From Lachnospiraceae bacterium UBA7050 (GTDB lineage Bacteria; Bacillota; Clostridia; Lachnospirales; Lachnospiraceae), in the NCBI GenBank assembly GCA_002493905.1, contig DLAJ01000044.1, positions 1 to 64,000 of the forward strand: a stretch of DNA of 64,000 bases. Direction: 5' to 3'. The translations under genes were made by a program, and so were the position numbers. The notes beneath the pieces were generated by a model. The model ran no database searches, was not told the DNA's origin, and worked only from the letters and a program-made list of their open reading frames with translations. Shown here piece by piece: positions 50,967 to 57,917 of this stretch. Position 1 is the stretch's first letter. Each line of letters opens with the position of its first letter.

Positions 50967-51333
50967 AGATCAAAACATAAAGCAGAATGCGCAGACAGAA
51001 GACATAGAAGAAGAGCAGACAAAAGATGCAGAAGAGGAGTTTGACCGGTTAAAGACCGGACAGCTTCCGGCGGTGATCATGCTTTTAGGCGGTGGGGTGG
51101 CGGCGCTTCTTACCTATATCCGTGATTTTCAACTGTCGGAGATGCTTGTAATCGTACTTCTCAGTCTGCTTGTATTTTATATTGTCGGACTCATTCTGAA
51201 ACGCATCTTTGATTCGTTCCGCATCAGACGAAAAGAACAAGAGGAAGACGGCGTGGCAGAAGAGGGAGAAGTGATTGAAAAGGAGCCGGAGGAGAAAGAA
51301 AAGACCGGGAAAAATAAAAAAAGTGCAAAATAG
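50950..51333 (+). CDS. Small two-helix membrane protein of unknown function
   Basis: 127 residues: an acidic Gln/Glu/Asp-rich N-terminus (1-35), two membrane helices (about 42-60 and 66-86), and a highly charged C-terminus (Glu then Lys-rich). No family recognised. It overlaps the end of cheD and precedes the motility sigma factor gene, where B. subtilis has only cheD then sigD; swrB, which lies after sigD there, has a single membrane helix and so is not an obvious match. Coupled translation with cheD suggests a motility role, but none is shown. Confidence 0.7.
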   Translation: MKKQSEDQNIKQNAQTEDIEEEQTKDAEEEFDRLKTGQLPAVIMLLGGGVAALLTYIRDFQLSEMLVIVLLSLLVFYIVGLILKRIFDSFRIRRKEQEEDGVAEEGEVIEKEPEEKEKTGKNKKSAK

Positions 51334-51455
51334 CACGGATATTTTTTAGAGGAAATATCAATGATGGTATCAGTTAACAGAGACTGTACCACGCCGAAGT
51401 GAAACAAGGGCGTGTATTGTGATTGCTATGGAAGCAGGCGAAGGCGGAGGACGGC

Positions 51456-52226
51456 ATGGATGAGAGTCTGAGAAAGAGACTGTGGGAAGAATATGCCAGA
51501 ACAAAGGCGGCAGAGACCCGCGAAAAGATCATAATTGAATATGCGCCTCTTGTGAAGGTGGTGGCCGGACGCCTCAGCATGTATCTTGGTTACAATGTAG
51601 AGTATGAAGATTTGGTCAGCTACGGAATTTTTGGACTGATTGATGCTATTGATAAGTTTGACTGCGGCAAGGATGTAAAATTTGAGACCTATGCGAGTCT
51701 GCGCATCCGCGGGGCTATTCTGGATCAGATACGAAAGATGGACTGGATTCCGAGAACGGTCAGACAGAAGCAGAAACAGATCGATGCAGCGATCCGTGAG
51801 ATTGAAACGGTGACGGGCAGAAGCGCATCGGATGCGGAAATCGCTGATAAGCTTGGAATTACGGGGGATGAGTTTGTTGACTGGCAGAGTCAGATGAAGG
51901 TCACAAATTTGGTTTCACTCAATGATTATCTTGAACAGGGTGGGACCGAGGTGGCAAATGATCCAACTTCCTCCAGTCAGTTTGATGTGCCTGAAGATGT
52001 GGCAATGCAGACGGAACTAAAGGGAATGATCATTGACGCAATGGACCTGCTGACCGAGAAAGAGCGCAGAGTTGTAGAACTGTATTATTATGAGGAGCTT
52101 TCCTTAAAGGAAATCAGCCGTGTTCTCGAAGTATCGGAGTCGAGAATTTCGCAGCTGCACACGCGTGCGCTGCAAAAAATGAAAGGGCAGCTCGGAAAAT
52201 ATATGGGAATATTGCATGCGCTATAA
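51456..52226 (+). CDS. fliA: RNA polymerase motility sigma factor (SigD/FliA/WhiG)
   Basis: 256 residues of a sigma-28 family factor: region 2 (EYEDLVSYGIFGLIDAIDKFD, FETYASLRIRGAILDQIRKMDW in part, then IPRTVRQKQ), region 3 and region 4 (LKEISRVLEVSESRISQLHTRAL). It directs late flagellar and chemoreceptor transcription. ATG 51456 follows GGCGGAGG; the TTG at 51423 is in frame but lacks a site. A clear terminator follows, so the operon may partly end here. Confidence 0.96.
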   Translation: MDESLRKRLWEEYARTKAAETREKIIIEYAPLVKVVAGRLSMYLGYNVEYEDLVSYGIFGLIDAIDKFDCGKDVKFETYASLRIRGAILDQIRKMDWIPRTVRQKQKQIDAAIREIETVTGRSASDAEIADKLGITGDEFVDWQSQMKVTNLVSLNDYLEQGGTEVANDPTSSSQFDVPEDVAMQTELKGMIIDAMDLLTEKERRVVELYYYEELSLKEISRVLEVSESRISQLHTRALQKMKGQLGKYMGILHAL

Positions 52227-52254
52227 AAGAGTTTCCCATGGAAACTCTTTTTTT
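52225..52254 (+). terminator. Terminator after the motility sigma factor gene
   Basis: An 11-bp perfect stem (52226-52236 with 52240-52250), loop CAT, then TTTT. The stem sequence AAAGAGTTTCC is identical to the first hairpin of the array at 26750. Confidence 0.85.
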
Positions 52255-52379
52255 GGCGGATGATAGCTTAAAAAAGCATGGTTATTAAGATGGGAGCATA
52301 AGAGGGATTATAGGCTGAACCGTTACGAACTGAGGTGCAGGCAGGGTATTTGGATGTTGAAAGGAGCAGGGACTGCAGA

Positions 52380-53969
52380 ATGAAGAAAAATGGGTACTTT
52401 CAACTGATCACAAGCGGGAGTGCGACTTTTATCCGGCTGCTCCCGGAGACAGACGGCGGAGAGCCGTTGAGCGTTCAAGAGATAGCCAGTTATTTGAAAT
52501 ATCAGAAAATTCCGTATCAACTCAAGTCACTGAATGAAGGAATTGAAAAGCATGAGGATACGGTTATACAGCTTTGCGCGGAACAACATGCGCCGGTACA
52601 GGAAATGTGCCTGATTCGTGTGAGTAATGACAGGATGCGTGCGGTTATCCGTTTTTATGCACCTTCGGATAACGGGATTGTCTTGGACCGGGCGCAGATC
52701 ATGGATGAGATTGCCTGCAATAAGATTGTGTTCGGATTTGTGAACGAAAACATGGAAGCGTTTTTGTCGAAGCGTGAGTATTGCAGGGATTATGAACTGG
52801 CGGTCGGCATTAGACCGAAATCGGGTAAGGATTCCCAGATTGAGTATCTGTTTTCAACGGATACTCAGGCAAAGCCAAAGCTGAAAGAAGACGGGAGTGT
52901 TGATTTTTTTAATCTCAGTACGATCAGTCATTGTAAGAAAGGGGATGTACTGGCAAAACTGCATCCGGAGCTGCGCGGGGAACCCGGGAAAACCGTACTT
53001 GGAGAAAATCTTGCGCCGCCTGCTTATGTAAAAAAAGTATTGAAGTTCGGAAAAAATGTGCTTCTGAGCGAGGATAAGACAGTGCTGACGGCTGAAAAAG
53101 ATGGGCATGTCACACTGGAGGAGGATCGTGTCTGTGTTTCGGATATTTTTGCGGTCGATCATGTGGACCCATCCACGGGAAATATCAACTATGAGGGCGA
53201 TGTGCATATCAAAGGGAATATCTGTGAAAATTATAGAGTGAAATCAACCGGAAACGTATTTGTCGGCGGCGTGGTCGAGGGCGCTTACGTGGAAGCGGAC
53301 GGTGATATCATTATCAGCCGCGGAATGAACGGCATGGATAAGGGCGTTCTGAAGGCGGGTGGAAATATTGTAGCGAAATTTTTGGAAAATACGACGGCGG
53401 AAGCAGCAGGATATATAGAAGCGGAGTCGATCATGCACAGCAAAGTTACCGCGGGCGATGAAGTGATCGTTACCGGGAAAAGGGCGTTTATCACTGGTGG
53501 AAACGTTGCGGCAGCGAACCGTATTACGGCCAAAGTGCTCGGTTCCCAAATGGCGGCGCAGACGACGTTGGAGGTCGGCGTAAATCCTGAGTTAAGGCAG
53601 CGTTATACACAGCTCCAGAAAGAGACGGCGGAGCTTCAGGGAACCTTAAAACAGATCGATCCTGTGATTCAGTCTTCCATGCAGAAGCTCAAGCAGGGGG
53701 TCCGCTTAACGCCCGAACAGATAAAATATGTGCAGACGCTGTCGCAGACCAGTGTATCGCATAAAAAAAAGATTGAAGAAAACTTAAAAGAAATGGATGC
53801 GCTGGGCGGACAGTTTGATGCAAAATCGGAAGCGTGTATTATGGTTTCGGGTGTTGCGTATCCGGGGACGCGGATCGTGATTTCTGACGTACTTCTGACT
53901 TTGAAAAAGGAATACCGCTATTGCAGGTTCCGATGTGTGAGAGGGGAAATCAAAAGTGAACCGGTATAA
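52380..53969 (+). CDS. fapA: FapA family protein (DUF342)
   Basis: 529 residues of the FapA (flagellar assembly protein A, DUF342) type. It has an N-terminal helical/beta part, a central right-handed beta-helix (about 240-400, VHIKGNICENYRVKSTGNVF, then repeated V-x-A-x-GDIII and AGGNIVAK turns) and a C-terminal coiled coil (about 420-480). In other Firmicutes FapA-like proteins affect flagellar placement or sporulation regulation, but the exact role is unclear. The ATG at 52380 has AAAGGAG 13 bases upstream, a long spacing. The gene follows the sigma factor terminator. Confidence 0.85.
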   Translation: MKKNGYFQLITSGSATFIRLLPETDGGEPLSVQEIASYLKYQKIPYQLKSLNEGIEKHEDTVIQLCAEQHAPVQEMCLIRVSNDRMRAVIRFYAPSDNGIVLDRAQIMDEIACNKIVFGFVNENMEAFLSKREYCRDYELAVGIRPKSGKDSQIEYLFSTDTQAKPKLKEDGSVDFFNLSTISHCKKGDVLAKLHPELRGEPGKTVLGENLAPPAYVKKVLKFGKNVLLSEDKTVLTAEKDGHVTLEEDRVCVSDIFAVDHVDPSTGNINYEGDVHIKGNICENYRVKSTGNVFVGGVVEGAYVEADGDIIISRGMNGMDKGVLKAGGNIVAKFLENTTAEAAGYIEAESIMHSKVTAGDEVIVTGKRAFITGGNVAAANRITAKVLGSQMAAQTTLEVGVNPELRQRYTQLQKETAELQGTLKQIDPVIQSSMQKLKQGVRLTPEQIKYVQTLSQTSVSHKKKIEENLKEMDALGGQFDAKSEACIMVSGVAYPGTRIVISDVLLTLKKEYRYCRFRCVRGEIKSEPV

Positions 53970-54049
53970 CGGGTAAAGCAGCAGAAATACGCCCCAAGAG
54001 CGGCAGCAGGCCCGGGAACAGCGAATGGTTTTGGAAAGGATGTGTGGAT

Positions 54050-54370
54050 ATGGCAATTACGCCGTTAGAGCAGTTTGGTACAATTGGGAGAACGCAGGAC
54101 TATTCTATATTGAAGCAGCAGGAAGATACAAAAGCGGCTGTCGATCAGGCGCATATTCAGGTAACAGCGGAAAAACAGGCTGACGAAAAACTCAATCAGG
54201 TGAGAAGTGCAGATAATGCGCAGCTCAACGAAAAAAAGTTTGATGCAAAGGAAAAGGGAAGCAACGAATATGCGGGCGACGGAGGCCGTGGCAGGAAAAA
54301 AACGACGGAAAAGCAGATGGACGGCAAGGTTATTCTTAAGCGCACACAGTCCTTTGACATGAAGATTTGA
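54050..54370 (+). CDS. Small hydrophilic protein of unknown function
   Basis: 106 residues, no membrane segment, Lys/Gln/Asp-rich, with a probable helix at about 20-60 (EDTKAAVDQAHIQVTAEKQA) and a C-terminus KVILKRTQSFDMKI. Not recognised. GGAAAGGA lies 9 bases before ATG 54050; GTG 54044 is also in frame. It lies between fapA and a membrane-anchored coiled-coil gene in the tail of the fla/che operon. Confidence 0.65.
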   Translation: MAITPLEQFGTIGRTQDYSILKQQEDTKAAVDQAHIQVTAEKQADEKLNQVRSADNAQLNEKKFDAKEKGSNEYAGDGGRGRKKTTEKQMDGKVILKRTQSFDMKI

Positions 54371-54389
54371 GCGAGGAGACGAAAGACAT

Positions 54390-56039
54390 ATGGAATGGGT
54401 GGAGATCATCTTACTGATCATTGGAATCGGTGCATTTGCAGCAAGCTTTTTTGTACGTACATCGGGAGAGCAGTTAAGCAGGGAGGAGCGTAAACGCACG
54501 GATGAAGAGATTAAGGCGCGGGTCGATAAGCAGATGGAAGAAGCTGCAGCCAAAATCAATCATTCCGTGGATGACGCGGTACAGTATGCGGTGGATAAGA
54601 CGGAGCGCTCATTGGAGCGCGTGTCAAATGAAAAGATCATGGGTGTCAGTGAATATGCGGATACGGTGCTGACGGATATTCATAAAAACCATGAGGAAGT
54701 TGTCTTTTTGTATGATATGCTCAACGATAAACAGACTGCGCTAAAAAATTTCACTGCGGAAGTAGCGAAGACGGCTAAGGCGGTTTCCGTGCTCGCAAAA
54801 GAAGCAAAGAAATCGGCTGAGGCAGCGGCTGAGAATGCGGCACAGGCAGCGGCAAGTGCGGACGAGGCGGCAGAAAATGCAGCGCAGGCAGCGGACAGCG
54901 CAGATGAAGCTTCCCAGACAGCGCAGGATGCGACGCAGAATATTGATGAGGCAATCGATGGAGCAAGGGAAGCGCTTAAGTGTGCACAGGATGCGGCAGG
55001 CAGAGCAGATGCGGCGCGGAGGACTGCAGATGATGCAGCGGTACGTGCAGATTCGGCGAGGCAGACGGCAGGAGCAGCGCTGCAGGCTGCCAATGAAGCA
55101 ATTTTGTCCGCGGATACGGCAAGGCAGACAGCCGGCGATGCAATGAAGAATGCAAAAGAGATTCAAAAGCTGAGTGGAGCAAAGAGCACTTCAGGAACGC
55201 GGCAGCGTGCAGCCGGCGTGGAATCACAAAATTTAAGCGGACTTGCTCGGATGCAGGAGATTCGCGAAGCGAAGAGCGAAGAAGAGCAGTTGGAAGGAAA
55301 AGAGAATAAGGAGCAGATTCCGGTACAAGAGCCAGGAAAAGCGCCGCGGCCGGGAGTGCAGAAAGCAGAGGATATGCCGCAGCCGGGAGTACAGAAAGCA
55401 GAGAATATGCCGCGGCCGGAAGTACAGAAAGCAGAGGACATGCCGCAGCCGGGAGTACAGAAAGCAGAGGGTATGCTGCAGCCGGAGGTACAGAAAGCAG
55501 AGGGTATGCTGCAGCCGGGGGTACAGAAAGCAGAGGACATGCTGCAGCCGGAAGTGCAGAGACCACGGAGTACGCCGCAGCCGGAAGTGCAGAGACCACG
55601 GAGTACGCCGCAGCCGGCGGTTCAGCCTTCCAAAACGGAGCAAGGCGAGCCTGGAATTTCCGTCATGGATATCCGTCAGCGGACGGTGACAAACGATACG
55701 GACGGTTTCAGACCGTTTGTGATACCGCGTGTAAAGGTTTTAGGAGAACCAGTGGAGGAAGAAGCGGAAAAGGAAATACAGAGACCGGCAAGGACACGTT
55801 CCGCATCAGCAGGCAGGCGCAGTACAAAAAAGACGCTTGCTGTGAATGAGACAAGGGAAATGAGTACACCTCAGAGTGAAAACAATACAGAAAAACATGG
55901 AAGTGCAGGAACGGAACGCAACAATAATGAAAAGATTTTGGCGATGCATCAGGAAGGAAAGTCCAATATTGCCATTGCCAGAGAACTTGGCATAGGTGTG
56001 GGAGAGGTTAAGCTTGTGATTGATCTGTTTAAGATGTAA
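54390..56039 (+). CDS. Membrane-anchored Ala-rich coiled-coil protein with tandem repeats and helix-turn-helix-like tail
   Basis: 549 residues. One N-terminal membrane helix (about 5-23), a charged helix, a long Ala-rich coiled coil (about 130-260, AENAAQAA/SADEA units), eight 11-residue repeats of type PGVQKAEDMPQ (about 321-408), a basic linker and a C-terminal segment (MHQEGKSNIAIARELGIGVG, then EVKLVIDLFKM) that looks like a small helix-turn-helix. The tail resembles, from memory, the DUF6115 family near clostridial motility genes; not verified. It begins 19 bases after the previous gene. Confidence 0.7.
   Translation: MEWVEIILLIIGIGAFAASFFVRTSGEQLSREERKRTDEEIKARVDKQMEEAAAKINHSVDDAVQYAVDKTERSLERVSNEKIMGVSEYADTVLTDIHKNHEEVVFLYDMLNDKQTALKNFTAEVAKTAKAVSVLAKEAKKSAEAAAENAAQAAASADEAAENAAQAADSADEASQTAQDATQNIDEAIDGAREALKCAQDAAGRADAARRTADDAAVRADSARQTAGAALQAANEAILSADTARQTAGDAMKNAKEIQKLSGAKSTSGTRQRAAGVESQNLSGLARMQEIREAKSEEEQLEGKENKEQIPVQEPGKAPRPGVQKAEDMPQPGVQKAENMPRPEVQKAEDMPQPGVQKAEGMLQPEVQKAEGMLQPGVQKAEDMLQPEVQRPRSTPQPEVQRPRSTPQPAVQPSKTEQGEPGISVMDIRQRTVTNDTDGFRPFVIPRVKVLGEPVEEEAEKEIQRPARTRSASAGRRSTKKTLAVNETREMSTPQSENNTEKHGSAGTERNNNEKILAMHQEGKSNIAIARELGIGVGEVKLVIDLFKM
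55350..55613 (+). repeat. Eight tandem 33-bp coding repeats
   Basis: In-frame units of 33 bp encode PGVQKAEDMPQ and variants, drifting to PEVQRPRSTPQ in the last two copies. Contiguous with no spacers, hence not a CRISPR. Confidence 0.9.
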
Positions 56040-56050
56040 CGCTTGATGAG

Positions 56051-56079
56051 TGCAATATCGCAGGCGGGTCTGCGGTATA
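56051..56079 (+). repeat. Hairpin, copy 2 of a dispersed element
   Basis: TGCAATATCGCAGGC at 56051-56065 matches the start of the element at 29577; the hairpin is TATCGCAG with CTGCGGTA, loop GCGGGT. It lies 12 bases after the preceding stop codon. Confidence 0.45.
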
Positions 56080-56133
56080 CTGTAATCAATCCCTGACTGG
56101 GATTGCCGCTTGTGCGGTGGAATGAGAGGAAAC

Positions 56134-56871
56134 ATGAGATTACGATATTATTTAAGGGGATTGGGCATAGGCATTATTGTGACTGCGATCATCATGAATG
56201 CCTCGTTTTCCCGAAAAGATGAAATGTCTGATGAAGAGATTAAGGCACGGGCGGCAGAGCTTGGTATGATAGAAAACACGGTTCTCGCGCCGCCGAATCA
56301 GACGCCTACACCGACTGCGGGGGCAGCAGCAGAGGCACCGGGGCGTACTGGAATTGTGACGCCGGCAGAATCCGGCCGGGAGACACCGACTGTAGAGCCG
56401 ACTGCAACACCAGTACCGACTGCGACGCCGACGCCGACCGCGGTGCCGACGCCGACTGCAACACCAGTACCGACTGCGACGCCGACGCCGACTGCAACAC
56501 CAATACCGACTGCGACACCGACGCCGACTGCGACACCGACGCCGACCGCGGTGCCGACGCCGACTGCAACACCAGTACCGACTGCGACACCGACGCCGAC
56601 TGCAGAGCCGACGCCAACTGCAACACCAATACCGACTGCGACACCAACGCCAGCGCGGGATACTGCTACGATTACGATCAACAGAGGCGAGGGTTCGGAC
56701 ACAGTAAGCCGAAAGGCAGCGCAGGCAGGGCTTGTGGAAGATGCAGCAGATTTTGACCGCTATCTGTGTGAGAATGGTTACGATAAAAAGCTCGTCACCG
56801 GTAGTCATGTGATTCCACTGGGATCGTCCTATGAGGAAATTGCAAGACGGCTGACCGGTCTCGGAAACTAA
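56134..56871 (+). CDS. Membrane-anchored protein with Thr/Pro linker and YceG/MltG N-domain-like module
   Basis: 245 residues: a basic start, one membrane helix (about 8-25), a linker of PTPTATPVPTA-type repeats (about 84-174) and a C-terminal 70-residue module (TITINRGEGSDTVSRKAAQAG, then FDRYLCENGYDKKLVTGSH and IPLGSSYEEIARRLTG). That module looks like the LysM-like N-domain of the endolytic transglycosylase MltG/YceG, but the catalytic part is absent. It may bind peptidoglycan. I chose ATG 56134 behind GAGAGGA; ATG 56122 is in frame. Confidence 0.7.
   Translation: MRLRYYLRGLGIGIIVTAIIMNASFSRKDEMSDEEIKARAAELGMIENTVLAPPNQTPTPTAGAAAEAPGRTGIVTPAESGRETPTVEPTATPVPTATPTPTAVPTPTATPVPTATPTPTATPIPTATPTPTATPTPTAVPTPTATPVPTATPTPTAEPTPTATPIPTATPTPARDTATITINRGEGSDTVSRKAAQAGLVEDAADFDRYLCENGYDKKLVTGSHVIPLGSSYEEIARRLTGLGN
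56383..56655 (+). repeat. Thr/Pro-coding tandem repeats
   Basis: Degenerate units based on ACACCGACGCCGACTGC encode (P/T/A/V)-rich linker sequence in the YceG-like protein. Both strands appear open because of the biased composition. Confidence 0.85.
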
Positions 56872-56920
56872 CGGAGCAGAATGAATATCTTAAAGGTAAC
56901 AGGATGCTTCGGAGTATGGC

Positions 56921-57148
56921 ATGACATATAGTGAATTGAGAAAAAAAGAAGTCATCAATATGAGGGACTGTAGAAAACTCGGGCGCATTTGCGATCTTGA
57001 GTTGGACGAGTGCACCGGGAAAATTCATAAGATCATGGTTCCGGGCTGTAATAAATGGCTGAGTCTGATGAATTGCGAGGACTCCATTTCCATCTGCTAC
57101 AAGGATATCCGTCAGATTGGACCGGAGATCATTTTGGTGGACATTTAA
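56921..57148 (+). CDS. ymxH: YlmC/YmxH family PRC-barrel protein
   Basis: 75 residues matching the small YlmC/YmxH proteins (SELRKKEVINMRDCRKLGRI, DLELDECTGKI, IRQIGPEIILVD). These are conserved in spore-forming Firmicutes; their exact role is not known. It sits just before nrdR, after the YceG-like gene, without a good ribosome binding site. Confidence 0.88.
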   Translation: MTYSELRKKEVINMRDCRKLGRICDLELDECTGKIHKIMVPGCNKWLSLMNCEDSISICYKDIRQIGPEIILVDI

Positions 57149-57161
57149 GACCGGAAAGCGG

Positions 57162-57190
57162 TTGACATAAGCGAAACCAAAAGATATACT
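57162..57190 (+). promoter_or_regulatory. nrdR promoter
   Basis: TTGACA at 57162-57167 and TATACT at 57185-57190, spacer 17, 36 bases before the nrdR ATG. nrdR can therefore be expressed apart from the upstream operon. Confidence 0.8.
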
Positions 57191-57225
57191 AAACAAAAGT
57201 ACCTTTCAGATAAGGAGAGACAAGA

Positions 57226-57675
57226 ATGAAGTGTCCGTTTTGTGGTCATGAGAATACCAGAGTCATTGATTCCCGCCCGGCTGAAGATAATAATTCCATA
57301 CGAAGGCGCCGGGTATGCGACGAGTGCGATAAGCGTTTTACGACTTACGAGAAAGTTGAGACGATTCCACTCATTATTATTAAAAAAGATAATAACAGGG
57401 AAACTTACGACCGTTCCAAAATTGAGGGCGGCGTACTGCGTGCATGCCATAAGCGTCCGGTCAGCGCACGCCAGATCAGCGAACTGGTCGACGCGGTAGA
57501 AACGGAAATTTCCGGCAGAGAGGACCGTGAAATACCGAGTGCGGTTATTGGTGAGATTGTGATGGAGAAGCTAAAGGATCTTGATGCGGTCGCGTATGTG
57601 CGTTTTGCATCTGTTTATCGCGAATTTAAGGATGTAAATACATTTATGGATGAGCTGAAAAAAGTATTACAATAG
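57226..57675 (+). CDS. nrdR: Transcriptional repressor NrdR
   Basis: 149 residues with the N-terminal zinc ribbon (Cys3, Cys6, then CDEC at about 31-34) and an ATP-cone domain (about 49-139). It represses ribonucleotide reductase genes in response to dATP/ATP. Full length. TAAGGAGA precedes the ATG; it has its own promoter and terminator. NrdR boxes were not searched. Confidence 0.97.
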   Translation: MKCPFCGHENTRVIDSRPAEDNNSIRRRRVCDECDKRFTTYEKVETIPLIIIKKDNNRETYDRSKIEGGVLRACHKRPVSARQISELVDAVETEISGREDREIPSAVIGEIVMEKLKDLDAVAYVRFASVYREFKDVNTFMDELKKVLQ

Positions 57676-57740
57676 AGACATCAGCAGGAACACAAGACGC
57701 ACGGTTTAACGGCTTTGCGGTATTTGAATCTGAAGCGGCC

Positions 57741-57772
57741 AAAAAGGCTCCCGCCGGTACGGGGGCCTTTTT
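57741..57772 (+). terminator. nrdR terminator
   Basis: AAAAAGGC with GCCTTTTT, extended by TCCCG/CGGGG, loop of 6, T-run at 57768-57772. The A-run and T-run make it effective in both directions. Confidence 0.85.
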
Positions 57773-57837
57773 GCGACGGCGCTGTTTTTGTGTGATATGT
57801 GGTGATATATTTTCAATGTATTCAAAGACAAGGATAT

Positions 57838-57867
57838 TTGCAGAAATGGACGGACCTATGCTATAAT
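57838..57867 (+). promoter_or_regulatory. Promoter of the HD-GYP gene
   Basis: TTGCAG at 57838-57843 and TATAAT at 57862-57867 with an 18-base spacer and an extended -10 TGC. It lies 51 bases before the chosen start codon. Confidence 0.6.
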
Positions 57868-57917
57868 CAATCATAACAGATCGCAGGAATGTGGGGACTG
57901 TGATAACGGGGGAGTAC

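Noticed and set aside
50950..51333. SwrB homologue
   Set aside because: SwrB lies after sigD in B. subtilis and has a single N-terminal membrane helix; this protein has two helices and lies before the sigma factor gene.
55350..55613. CRISPR-like 33-bp repeats
   Set aside because: The units are contiguous without spacers and keep the reading frame of a protein.
54680..55643. Several minus-strand ORFs rich in Ala/Ser/Cys or Leu/Arg
   Set aside because: Antisense to the Ala-rich coiled coil and 33-bp repeats; composition mirrors the real gene.
56298..56702. Long ORFs on the minus strand with VGVGVAVG-type protein
   Set aside because: They are antisense shadows of the Thr/Pro repeat coding region, with no ribosome binding site or promoter.
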